A stretch of DNA of 64,000 nt, from assembly GCA_030544215.1 (NCBI GenBank), contig JARZZO010000014.1, positions 37,105,734 through 37,169,733 on the forward strand, read 5' to 3'. The notes beneath the pieces are model-generated. The model did not search any database. It was not told the DNA's origin and saw nothing but the letters and a program-made list of their open reading frames with translations. The translations under genes and the position numbers were made by a program. Shown one piece after another: positions 10,265 through 21,205 of the stretch; the first letter of the stretch is position 1; every line of letters begins with the position of its first letter. The DNA is from Zantedeschia hybrid cultivar (taxonomy: Eukaryota; Streptophyta; Magnoliopsida; Alismatales; Araceae).

Positions 10265-12844
10265 TGTAATGACCCGCCACCCTATAATCGGAAACCCGAT
10301 TACTAAATGGGTATCGGATCATTATCCACAGGTTCACACCCGGATCTCATACGACACGTCTGGAGAAGTAAGTGTTAAACAAGGCTAAATATAACAATCT
10401 CACGGACCTCAAGGAAAGTACAAGTGCGCAAGAAGTAAATTAATAATGTCCGTGCGCAGTCCAACAATAATTACATGGTCCACAGAATTAAATAAGTATA
10501 GGCAGAAGCAAAGTACAACAACATCGGGGCATACCCCGGAACTGAGATAGCTATTGGCCCGCACACCAAGGAGAACACCACACGCCGCCACTCGCCAAGA
10601 AGTCCACACCTGAAACCGCAGGGAGTAAGCCACACCAGAATTGGGCTCAATAGGGATCATCCGATCCCCGCCTCCTACACATACACACAAGTGTAGTAAT
10701 ACAGAAAAGAAGGCAATTTGATTAAAGCAGTAAACACAGTTCCTAAATACCGATATGAGACATATGTATCCGTAATGCAACAGGCACAATTCTAAGCAAT
10801 TCAAGTAACCTAACTCAACACCACAGTTCGTAACCAAAGATCCGGCTAAACACCCAAACCACACTGTCGACCACATACAAACGTCGCCTCACAACACCAT
10901 CAACACCCACGCCTGTCCACCCCTACGATGTTCCGGGCACCGTAGGGTGAGGTAGTGAGTCAAACTAGGACTAACTGGGACTAGTGAACCACCACCACCC
11001 AGTTACGTATGCACACAAGCAGTCTAGACTACTGTCCTATCGACCGGACTTCCCTCCACGCCAGGCCTCGGCGCTTCAAGAGGGCCCTGGGGACCGGAGA
11101 AACCCCCTCAAGCCGAAGCTATAGGAACTACCCGTAACCCTAACCTCCCGGGTCACATCAGGCCAAAGGGCGAAGGGTACCACTCGTAACCTCAAGATCT
11201 TAGGTTACATCAGGCCCAGTAATGAAAGGGTAAACTCCAGTAGCACCACACCCGGCTCCACAGTAAGAAACACGCCGAAAACTGCCACGACAAACTAAGA
11301 AAACACTGACCCGCTGGGACCAAACAGCAACCCCTCGGATAGTGCGTTGGCTACTCCGGCCTGACCGGCTCAAGGTGGTTCTGCTTCTCCCAGCCATAAG
11401 TGAAACACTAACATGTACCCCTTCCACATCGGTACGGCAACAATGCCACCTAGACACCATGTCCCTCCCACACCGACACAAGATGTCAAACGCAAACCAC
11501 AATCCCATAAACACATGTACACACAATGTGATTCCGATTATACATAAATCTTCGGCCTCGATGTATGATTTCAAGCATGTATTTAATGAGGTTCTGTCTT
11601 GAATCGCGTCGCCCAAGAACGACGTCATTCAAGACCCCTAAACTGGTTCATGTGAAAACTGGATTCGGAAGTTGGCCTAAAACACGTCGTGCATGGTAGT
11701 CATCTTTTAAAAGGTGTCGCTGTTCCTAGTCGTCTAATCACGATAGAAACAGAATCAGGCCGCAGGGTGGTATGAACTAACGCGTCGTCTTGGGAAGCCG
11801 CCGTGTGAAAGGCGTCGTTGTCCCTGGACGTTATTCAAAACATGACTCAATTCTCACAGAAACTGCTTCCGGGACAAATCTGGCCTAAATGGCGTCGTCC
11901 TAACCCGTCACCATTTTAAATGGCGTCGCCCTAGCCTGACGCCATTTAGAGCCCGAAATATGGTTTCATGAAACTTCGCCCGAACCTCAAAACAGGGTTT
12001 CCTCCACCCCAAAATCACCCCAAAAATACCCAAAAATAGGAAATGAAGGGGAGAATCCAATTTACCACTTGAAACACACTAATTCCCAATTTAAAAAAAT
12101 GACCATTTTCGTTAAAAAGCCCTTTAAACATGCTCATTCTACCCAAATCTCCACACACGTTGCATGCTTCAAGCGGGGAAAACATGAATAAAACAACCAA
12201 ATCACATATAAGGATCGTCCCCCTACCGTTCACTTGAACTCCTCCTAGCTTTGTGCCACTGAACAGCCGCACCGTAAACTGCCGCCGGTACCGCCGAGGA
12301 CGCCATCACTCCGCCGGGTCGTCGGCCGCCGCCCGGAGAATGAAGTGCCGCGGAGGAGGTGGTGGTAGTAGTGGTGAGAGGTAGAGAGGTGTTGGAGTGG
12401 TGGAAGAGGAAGAAGGGGAAGGAGAAAGGGAAGGGGAAACGGAGGGATCAGAGAGAGGGAAGAGAGAGAGTGAGAGAAAGGAGGAAAGGTTCGGGGTGTA
12501 AACTGAAATAGGTTAAAACGCATCGTCCAGAGCAAACGCCTTTCAGGTGACAAGACCAGGCCATACTCTGACAGAATCTCTGAATCGCATCATCCATCTA
12601 AGTCGCCGTTCAGACGACATGACTGGAGCCATACTCTCGCGACCCGAAATTCGCCCACGTGGCGCCCATGTGGCACCGACGTGGCAACTATAAAATGCGT
12701 CTTCCTCTTAAGACGCCGTTTGAACTGCGTCTTGCAAGCTCGACGCGATAAAGAACTTATACCCCAGTCCCTATAAGGGCCCAAACCAAGGGGTCCGGCT
12801 CTGAAACTGACCCAATAACTGTACCCGAAACGTCAATCCTTACA
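10265..12844 (-). repeat. 5' LTR, 2.58 kb
   Basis: It is bounded by TGTAATGACCCGCC and TCCTTACA on the plus strand, and the duplication ATCCG follows. It contains hairpin modules at about 11590-11960 and 12510-12740. A triplet of ACGTGG, ATGTGG and ACGTGG lies at 12657-12685 with 11-12 bp spacing. It keeps the 0.86-kb segment missing from the other LTR. Confidence 0.88.
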
Positions 12845-12849
12845 ATCCG

Positions 12850-14284
12850 TGCGATTAAGAATCCTTTGGAATTATCATTGTTTATGATAAAGCGGAACTC
12901 GAAGTCCAGCTTCATCAGAACCACAAGGTCCTTGATATAATCTACTAACTATTTGTCATATAGTAATGCTGATGCAAATCAAATACATAAAAGAATACAA
13001 GTGACAGAAATAACTATCTTTTTGTTCCAATGATCACAATGGGACTTTATTGAAATTTCAGCATCTTTTTTTTTTTTTTTAATGAATGTTTTTTCTCTCA
13101 AATTTTGTCAACAACATCAAGCAAATAGATAATCATCATTAAATATTCAATTTTCGGAAGGCAGCATAAATTCTCTGAATGGCGTCGCTCTGAGTCAACA
13201 TCATTTGAATGACGCTGTATCAAGGCGACGCAATTAAAGTTACTGAAACTAACTCTTTTGTATCTCTCAAACATGTATATGGTACTTTTCATGACCCGTA
13301 TATGAACTTTTACGGATGTTTGAATGGATGGAACTTTTGTGAACATTATTTCCCTTCTTGTCTTCAATTTTCTTTGTCTACTTGTGTCGTATGGATAACT
13401 TGAACAAACAAATTAATGTGTCTGTTCTGGCTTAGCCCCTGGCCTGATAAGTAGCTGACTACTTGATCCTATCCTTGGTAAAAGGGTCAAGGGACGACGC
13501 CTTTATTTAATGAAGGCGAAAATAAACTAAAGGGAAGATAAATGCGACATGCAAGCATGCAAATGCTAACAAAAAATGTAAAATATGCAACACACTTGGT
13601 GTGACAAACGGATGCAATTCAAAATTTCAACATACTCAATTTTTTATAGTTTTGAAATATCCATTTTTTTTGTGATTATGAAAATATCCATTTTTTTTGG
13701 GTTTTGAAATATCCATATTTTTTTTGGGTTTTGAAATATCCATCTTTTTTGGGTTTTGAAATATCTATCTTTTTTTGGGTTTTGGATAAACCTAGTCTAA
13801 AGACCAGCATGGTACTTGGATCAAAGGAGCCTACTTGTTATCTTAATTCCCTAATTGTTCTTCAATAACCTAATCTAGGTTCACAATGCTTTTTATTGTT
13901 TATAGGTTCATGATCCCATTCGATTTTTCGACCCTTAGTCAACTTAGACCGTTCCTTAAGTTTGGAGTAGGCCCCTTAGGGAGAAGGGAAGAAATGGTCT
14001 AGAAAGCTCACGAGTGGGTTCCAGAGACTCAAGATGATGTCCTTCCTTTACCTTATTGTCTGTTAGGGTTCGGTCATTTTCACTTTGTGGTATTTTAATT
14101 TTGACCTTGTGCCCTTTTGTTTGGATATTTGGCCTTGTGATTTGACATTTGACTTTGTGGCATTTTGTTTAGCTTTTTACCCTTTGACTTTGCTTTTGCT
14201 TTTGGGGAGGGTATTTTATTTTTCCCCTTTTTTTCTTTGTAACGGCCTCCTACTAAGACGGCGAGTATTTTTAGTAGTCTATCC
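12850..14284. other. Non-coding repeat remnant
   Basis: This region is not coding. It contains two GGCGTC-type hairpin modules (13169-13240), a tandem repeat (13648-13785), and TTTG- and CCTT-rich stretches around 14080-14240 like the untranslated interiors of Tat/Ogre-type elements. No LTR boundary can be set with confidence. The copia LTR at 14285 interrupts it. Confidence 0.4.
13648..13785 (+). repeat. Tandem repeat, about 29-bp unit, 5 copies
   Basis: Five imperfect units of TTTTGAAATATCCAT followed by a T run and GGG are joined head to tail. They differ mainly in T-run length, as expected from replication slippage. Confidence 0.85.
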
Positions 14285-14767
14285 TGTTGGGATCCGGGCA
14301 GAGCACAACAAACGCAGCGGAAAACTAAAATAAATCCCGCCCTATGCCTGCTGATCCATTTCAGAACGAAAAATTGGAAATCGAAAAACAATTGTGATCT
14401 CATCACCTTGCGCGGATTCGAATCCGCGACCGTTTCGAATCCGTCGATGCGATCCTGCTAGCTGCATAAGCATCCGGCCTCCAGTAGTATCCATGTGAGC
14501 CTCCACGGTGGTTCGTCCTCGATTTCCCATCCAAATCAGCACGCTTGCTGAAGAATCCTCACTGCAACAATGTCTGGATCATCCGAACGGGAATTCCCGA
14601 CCCTAGAGAAACGTGCGCAGCGGAGACGGGAAGTCTCCTGGCGCTTCGAACAGGGCACCCAGAGGAGGAGGAGAGAGAGGGAGACGGCCAACCTTGAGAA
14701 CTCCTGGAGCTTGGCCCAGGGTTTCTCAACGCACACACACACACACTGGCCCAGGGTTTCTCAACAG

Positions 14768-14806
<39 letters not shown>

Positions 14807-15540
14807 TATAATTCCCATTTAACTACCACCGACTGAGAATCATTTTGCGTGTGACCCTCTAGGCCCATTAACCAGTCTAGTTTTCAGCCCGTTAAGTCCA
14901 TTAACATTTTATTGACTTACTTTAATTAATTAATATATGATATTTAATTAATTACTTAATCGAATTAACATCTCATGTAATTTCGACCGGACTTCCGATC
15001 AAGTTGGCTGCCAAGCAACACTGCATGATCTTGGAAGGTAATGGAGTTCAGCAACCCACTTATGGAACCTATCTGTCCACAGTTACCGCGTGGTTATAAT
15101 CCTTCGTTCGCACAATGCTCTCGAGTTAACCTAGGGTATGGTCAACTGTCCTAGATGGTCAACTCACTTGAATAAGACTCCGTTGTACAATATCCGACAA
15201 AACCTTTTCTGAATTTAATATCGCATATTAAATTTGATCGGACCTCCGATCACGTTGGGTGCCAAGCAACACCACGTGAAGCCGGAAGGTATCGTGGTTA
15301 AGTAACCCACTCTTGAAACCTTTCCGCCAATAGTTACCGCGTGGATATAATCCTTCGTTTGTACAATGCTCTCGAGTCAACTCAGGATATGGTGTACCGT
15401 CAAACCTTAACATGTCGACTCACTTGGATCAGATGCTTCAGTATAATATTGGAAAACTCCTTTCCCGATATTATCATCTGCCCTGGCCAGGGACTTCCGT
15501 GCATCCTTCCTAGAGCATTCTCTCTCTAAGTACCGAGAGC
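14285..15540 (-). repeat. Copia LTR fragment with internal duplication
   Basis: It begins TGTTGGGATCC and carries the features shared by copia LTRs here: the CAGCGGAAAA motif, a perfect palindrome CGCGGATTCGAATCCGCG (14411-14428), TTAATTAATTAAT and the GCCAAGCAACA block. A block of about 245 bp occurs twice in tandem (about 14987-15230 and 15236-15470) with clear divergence between copies. At about 15540 it breaks off and joins an RT fragment, so the normal LTR end is lost. Orientation is by analogy with 40834-42375. Confidence 0.75.
14711..14806 (+). repeat. Duplicated block with (AC)n and (AT)n microsatellites
   Basis: GGCCCAGGGTTTCTCAAC followed by an AC run appears twice in a row. The second copy ends in a longer AC run and then an AT run. 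Open frames rich in CVCV arise from this repeat and are not genes. Confidence 0.85.
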
Positions 15541-15703
15541 TAAGAATCTTTATAGATTCTTATTCCTAATACGTAGGATGCTTCTCTCAAATCCTTCATG
15601 GAGAAGTTTTTCGACAGCCAGATCTTTACTGATGACATCATAGCTACATCATTCCCAATGAGTAGTATGTCATCTACGTAAAGAAATAAGAAGGTGACTG
15701 CAC
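15541..15703 (-). pseudogene. Copia reverse transcriptase fragment
   Basis: On the minus strand this encodes part of a Ty1/copia RT around its active site. FLFLYVDDILLIGND is followed by a segment matching 43250-43400 of the complete copia element. One side joins a broken LTR at about 15540. The other is cut at 15703 by the next LTR. About 54 codons remain, so it cannot function. Confidence 0.85.
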
Positions 15704-17279
15704 TGTTGGGTTCTCTGTGTCGAAATCCGACCAAAAATGCAGCGAAAATAAATAATACGGGATCGGATCTATCCTATTTCGATCAACAAAAAATAAACCG
15801 AGAAATCTTATCTACCTTGTGCGGATTTGAATCCGCGTTTGTTCTCCGGTTCCGTTGGAGCGATGCTGCAAGCCGCGTAGGTGCCTGGCCTCTAGCGGTA
15901 TCCATGCGGTTCTCCTCGCGATGGATCGTCCTTTCCACTTCGCTCGATGCGGCGTTCGTGGATCCCGTCTGGCTACGCGTAATCCGCCGCGACATGTGGA
16001 TTCGGAAACTCCCGTCGGATGGAATGCGGAGCTGTCGGGAGCCGGAGCAGAGCCTCCCAAGGGCCGGCCTCGAGACGTGCACCTAGGAGAGAGGAGAGAG
16101 AGAGGGCAGCGGCTAGGTCAGGGTTGCTGGCCCTAGACCTAGCAGCCGTTCTTTTATAATAAGTGGTTTTGCGATTTTTCATAAAAACCCACACTTATCT
16201 GAAATCCGGTCAAATTATCCATCGACTTTGAAAACCTTTTGCGTGTGATCCTCTATGCCCAAATACCAATCTGGTCAATGGCCCATTAAGCCCAGTAACT
16301 CTTTACGGACCCACTAAATTAATTAATATCCCTACATTAATTAATCAGCCAAATTTAATGTCCCACAATAAATTCGGACGAGCTTCCGATCGCGTTGGAT
16401 GCCAAGCAACATCGCGTGATTCCGGATGGCGTTGGATTTATCGCAACCCTTTATGGGAACCTTTCCGTCAACAGTTATCGCGTGGATATAATCCCTCATC
16501 CGTGCAATGTTCCTGAATCGACCTAGGGCATGGTTTACTGTCAAACCCTAGCCGGTCAGTTCACTTGAATCAAATGTTGCTAAACTATATCAAATAACCA
16601 TTTATCTGACACGGTGTCCGCTTTGGCCATGGACTTAAGCGCATCATTCATGGAACATTCTCTCTCATATTACCGAGAGCGGATGATCCCGTATTAAACA
16701 CACAATTACCTTCGAGGACATCTCCCTGAACCCAATCACTTCACTTATCAATAACCCATGGTTAGGGTTTAATTAGTCAAAGTCAAAGTTCAAAGACGTA
16801 CCAACAAGATATCTTTGGTGTCTCAGGTCCAAGGATCATCTACACAACCGTGACAAAAGAATCGAGCTGGTTAACAGTTAGGTATATACCGTCTAGCGAT
16901 TCAAGGTCGGATCAGTTCAGTGAACTCATTCACCAATAAGCACCTACAGGTCCAGCATAGTGTCTCCACACAAGTGACTTATAGGATCAGTCACCCTCAT
17001 CATATGAGTTGAAGACACCCGTACTAGTCTATCCAAATGTTTGATGTCCTTCTCAAATATCCTCTGACTAGGAATGATTAAGAACATGAGTTTATAAGTC
17101 TTCGGTCCTGTAATTATGATCTCATCATAATCCGAAGGTTGTAGCCCATGTCCATGGACTTCATCGTGATACGATAAACATAGATCAAATTAATTACACA
17201 CAATGAAACGTTGCCATTATATTAATAAACTGAATAATTTACAGTATCGGTTTGACTTTTAGGCCACCTAATACTAACA
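15704..17279 (-). repeat. Copia 3' LTR (second copy)
   Basis: It starts TGTTGGGTTCTC and ends ATACTAACA, directly followed by the complement of a copia PPT (ATCTCCCATTTGG). The length of 1576 bp is close to the complete family members (1542 and 1554 bp). A near-palindrome at about 15824 corresponds to the GCGGATTCGAATCCGC motif with one mismatch. It lies inside the RT fragment, so this copy inserted into an older copia element. The 5' half of this copy is not in place. Confidence 0.85.
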
Positions 17280-17616
17280 ATCTCCCATTTGGACTAAAGC
17301 CAATCACTTTTATACAGAATACCCATATTCTCTAAGTGACGGTCAAAGACGTTTTGAGACAAAGGCTTTGTCAGTGGATCTGCTATATTGTCGACTGAAG
17401 GAACTGTTTCCACCACGACATCTCCTTGAGCTATAATCTCTTTGATCAGATGAAAGCGCCGCATAATGTGCTTCAACTTCTGATGAGACCTCACCTCCTT
17501 CACTTGAGCAATTGCCCCATTGTTGTCACACAGCAATGGAACGGGACCAGAGATGCTTTCCACCACACCAAGATCGCTGATGAATTTCTTCATCCAAACA
17601 GCTTCCTTGGCGGCTT
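17280..17616 (-). pseudogene. Copia RNase H C-terminal fragment with PPT
   Basis: Next to the LTR is the complement of a PPT (17280-17292). Then about 100 codons read leftward from about 17593 to 17294, matching the C-terminus of copia RNase H at 42390-42809. CDNNGAIA, SHQKLKHI and DPLTKPL are visible. The fragment is cut at 17616 by a third copia LTR, so the rest of pol is missing. Confidence 0.88.
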
Positions 17617-18617
17617 TGTTGGGAATCGCCGGAATGCAGCGGAAATATAAAACGATTCCAAGTATTAGGTTGCTGGGATCGTAAAACGGACAAATTAAAA
17701 TATACGGGAAGAATTGTTCTTCACCTTTGCGGGGTTTCGAATCTCCCGTGGTTTCAACTGTTTCGGTAATTGCACAAGTGCACGATCTGCAAAGGTATCC
17801 ACACGAGCTTCCGACGCAGACGCGATTTCCTCCTCGGCTTGAGTACTTCGACCCGATCTCAAATCCACCACGTAGTTGAGAAGAGAGAGGGATCTACTTC
17901 AAGAGAGAGAAAAGGATAGAGAGAGAGGAGAGAGAAAAACTCTAAGGCTTGGTGTATGCTCCACCACCCACCCCTTGGCCTCCCTTTATAAGAAATATAG
18001 ATAAGCACAAGGTTTAATTTGCATGATTATCCAAGAGCTTGGCCTTAGATAATTCTCCATTTAAATATTAATGTTTATCCTGCGATTTTTCACAAAAATC
18101 CAGATAACTATAATATTTAACATCTCTCACTGTCTTACGAGAACTCTTATGTGTGTGACCCTCCAGGCCCATATATCAGTCTGGTTCCAGGCCCACTAAA
18201 CTTAGAACTAATTCTAAAGTTTAGTATTTATTAATTATTATTTAAACATCATATGTTAAATAATTAATTCAATAAATAAGTGGTTTATCATCCGATGATT
18301 AATCCACTTGACCTTCTGACCATGAACGGCACCAAACACTACCTCATAATCTCAGAAGATATAAGAGATACTGTTCCCTTTATTTGAACCTTTCTGTCTC
18401 CAGATACCGCACAGAAAAAATCCTTCACTCATCTAATGTCCGAATAACGCAAGGGTATGGTTTTACAGTCAAACCCTTTATCGCATTTTTAGATGGATTC
18501 CCGTACTCAGTTAACTTCTAGAAAGACATCTCTTTCAATTGACCATGGCAAGGGATTTCTGTGTACACATCCATAGGACATTCTCTCTCCAGTCATATAC
18601 TAAGAGTAAGTGATCCC
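17617..18617 (-). repeat. Third copia LTR, part 1
   Basis: It begins TGTTGGGAATCGCCGGAATGC and follows the layout of the other copia LTRs up to TGATCCC, where the Tat-like element inserted. The LTR resumes at 28562. The two parts total 1579 bp, in line with the family. A CTTTATAAG TATA-like site lies near 17985. Confidence 0.85.
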
Positions 18618-18756
18618 TGTAGACACTGATTTTGGACCACCCTTTTGGTCATGAACCCCATCCATTATTAGCCCATCATCACCAAACCCATCATTTTATC
18701 CATAATTCAACCCACTAAATAATCAGGCCCATTAACCAATCTCCGCTTCCTCTCAC

Positions 18757-19315
18757 CCATGGAAGGCCAGCCAGCCCGCCTTCCACCATCCTTGGAAGGC
18801 CACCCCTCGCCTTCCACCATCCTTGGAAGGCCACCCCTCGCCTTCCACCACCCTTGGAAGGCCAGCCACCTTGCCTCCCACCTTTTGGCCACCTTTTTCA
18901 CTTTTTACCACCTTTTCGTGGAAGGCCAACCAGGCTGCCTTCGACCACCCGTGGAAGGCCAGCCACCTTGCCTTCCACCTTTTGGCCACCTTTTTCACTT
19001 TTTACTACCTTTTCGTGGAAGGCCAGCCGGTCCGCCTTCCACCACCCTTCGAAGGCCAGCCAGCCCGCCTTCCACCACCCTTCGAAGGCCAGCCAGTCCG
19101 CCTTCCACTACCCTTCGAAGGCCACCCCTTGCCTTCCACTACCCTTCGAAGGCCACCCCTTGCCTTCCACCACCCTTCGAACGCCACCCCTTGCCTTCCA
19201 CCACCCTTCGAAGGCCACCCCTTGCCTTCCACCCCCTTCGAAGGCCAACCGGGCCGCCTTCCACCACTTCGTGGAAGGCCAGCTACCTGGCCTTCCACGG
19301 GATTGGAAGGCATGT
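18757..19315 (+). repeat. GGAAGGC...GCCTTCC hairpin array in 5' LTR
   Basis: About 14 units of 30-46 bp each contain TGGAAGGC or CGAAGGC, a short GC-rich spacer and GCCTTCCA, so each can fold into a hairpin. In the second half, unit junctions read CCTTCGAAGG, which is itself a palindrome. The units lack stop codons, which creates long spurious Pro- or Gly/Trp-rich frames on both strands. Confidence 0.9.
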
Positions 19316-19460
19316 CGGCTGGCCGTCCACTCCCTAACTACCCCCTTGACCTCGTCTTCCCCACGATCTCCTCTACTCTCCGCCCTCACCTCCACTACTC
19401 CGATCACTCTCCACTCCGGCGACTGCCCCGTACACCACTTCCGATCCTTAACCACTTCCC

Positions 19461-19529
19461 ATTGGCTCCAGGATGATTTACGGGGATTTAGACCCCTGTT
19501 CTTTCCTATTTTCCCTTCACCTATTTAAA
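19461..19529 (+). promoter_or_regulatory. Probable LTR promoter
   Basis: An inverted CCAAT box (ATTGG at 19461) lies about 57 bp upstream of TATTTAAA at 19522-19529. This is a normal plant core-promoter spacing, located after the hairpin array and before the downstream third of the LTR. The same arrangement occurs in the 3' LTR at 27725-27792. The start site is not known. Confidence 0.55.
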
Positions 19530-20293
19530 CCCCCCATATCCTCTCGAGCAAGGGGGTTAAGGAGTTCATTCTTGGAGGGAAGGCTCGGAGGAGAGACTCA
19601 GAGGAGGTTGGCAAGCGGTCAGGAGGAGGTTCAAGAGAAACCCTCCGCACTCCAAAATGGGCTTGTCTTCTTAACCCTCTTTTGTTTTTTCCCTATTCAC
19701 CTCATTGCATTCTCACTTTCCATCAATGTCGTAACATTCTCCCTATTTCACTCTTCTTTCCACTTTTAACACATCACCTCACACACGAGCACCCCCACCT
19801 GCATGCATGCATCCTAGAATAACTTAGCAATCCTTATTTACCCCTAGAGGTTTCTAACAAAAAAACGGGAGGTGGGTAGCCATAACATATGGTCACCTTC
19901 CTTCCCCACCACTCATCCGGTGCGTCTCCCTCCGATTTTAATTAGTTTTTTGTATCTTCATGGATAGATTCTGCATATTATAATTCTAATCAGGTTATTG
20001 TCTTCCCTTTGTTTGTCTCTTCTTTTCAGGGGCTCTTACCAGATTCTGCGCGCGGACTACCGAGCTCTCCTCCTCTGTCCGGCCGGAGGCGGAGAAGAGG
20101 AACCCACCATCTCCCGCTCCTTCAGAACGCGATCACTCTTACAATCCTGCGGAGCACAGGGACCGAAAGGTAATGCTCCTGGCGATCACGTCTTAATTTC
20201 TAACCCCCCTTAAATCGCCACAGTGCTAAGACGAACGGAGAAACCCTCGCCCGAAGCCCGCAGCCGCGGCGGGGGACGTTCTAGACGCCTACA

Positions 20294-20316
20294 GCTCTCT
20301 GGCGATCACGGTGGGA
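20294..20316 (+). other. Presumed primer-binding site region
   Basis: The bases directly after the 5' LTR contain CTCTGGCGATCACGG. This position should hold the PBS, but I cannot match it to a particular tRNA by eye. Confidence 0.3.
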
Positions 20317-20371
20317 CACCTACTTGCTTACTGCGTGCAAAGGGTAAGAAGGTAAATTTTTTTTTTTTTTT

Positions 20372-20603
20372 CCGGACGGCCCACTTCCTGGCCGTCCAGC
20401 TCAGTTGGACGGCATACTTGGACGGCCAGAGTCTTGGCCGTCCACCTGCCTCGACGGCTAGACCCTAGGCCGTCCAGATCCTTGGACGGCCAGAGGCTTG
20501 GCCGTCCATTTGCCTGGACGGCCTGCCCCTAGGCCGTCCAGAGTGGACGGCCAGCAGCTTGGCCGTCCAAGTCCCTGGACAGCCAGCCGCCCGGCCGTCC
20601 AGC
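20372..20603 (+). repeat. GGACGGCC...GGCCGTCC hairpin array in leader
   Basis: Seven imperfect units of about 30-35 bp each pair GGACGGCC with GGCCGTCC around a 6-10 bp spacer. The array follows a T run and lies between the PBS region and gag, so it would be transcribed in the element RNA leader. It differs in sequence from the LTR array but has the same design. Confidence 0.92.
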
Positions 20604-21205
20604 TCCCCAGTTTCTGGCCCCGGTGATTCAATGACCCGCTGTTATTTCATTATTTCTGATTAAGTTGCTGCGCATTCTAGTTTTTTTTGTTTACTGTTCT
20701 CTTGTTTGTTTATTGTTCTCTTGTCTTCTCTTTTCTTCTCTTGTCTGTTGGACTCTGGGTTGATTCCAGGGTACTATCCGCAGGGGTTTTTAAGGAAGAG
20801 CCGGCATCACACTTCTAGTTACCTCTCCCACAGTGTTTGACTCTCTACCTGAGGATTCCCACTCGGGTGTGACTAGTCTTATTATGTTGGGAACCTCCGT
20901 GAGTCTCCGCGAGCCAGGGATTCCCACTTGGCCGCCGAGCAGGTTGTACCTAAAACCACCTAAATAGGATCCCGGGTTTGTGTGAGGAATTAATTGAGCC
21001 TTTCCATTCACAATCACTCACCTATAGGAGTCACTGAGAGAATTGTTTCAAAATTTAAGACACCTAACTAAACTCTGGTCGAACAAGTTTTGAAAAATTC
21101 CAAGGTCGTTAAGGGTTTGAACTTGATTTGTTAGAAACCAACACTCATAATACACAGTTAACCTTCCAAGTGAAATATAAAATCTCTTAGGATTTGTATT
21201 TCATA

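Larger units (their letters stand above)
6970..12844 (-). mobile_element. Non-autonomous Tekay-like element keeping gag only
   Basis: The element runs on the minus strand, with its 5' LTR at 10265-12844 and 3' LTR at 6970-8677. A perfect 5-bp target duplication ATCCG lies at 6965-6969 and 12845-12849. The LTR termini match those of the complete chromovirus at 54593-63979. The interior (8678-10264) holds a PBS-like site, one gag frame and a PPT. Protease, reverse transcriptase, RNase H and integrase are absent. Transposition would have needed enzymes from a related element. The insertion split an older repeat. Confidence 0.9.
18618..20293 (+). repeat. Tat-like 5' LTR
   Basis: It begins TGTAGACACTGATTTTGG and ends GCCTACA. 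It aligns with 26826-28556 throughout; the largest difference is in the length of the hairpin array at 18757-19315. Confidence 0.88.

Noticed and set aside
10409..10876. 155-codon minus-strand frame with Cys/Val-rich stretch
   Set aside because: It lies within the LTR. A shorter version occurs in the other LTR (7264-7518) with different ends, and no family is recognisable.
18759..19528. Overlapping open frames of 100-224 codons, Pro/Leu-rich on plus and Gly/Trp-rich on minus
   Set aside because: They are translations of the GGAAGGC hairpin array in several frames and both strands. The same happens at 26915-27791. No codon bias or conserved domain is visible.
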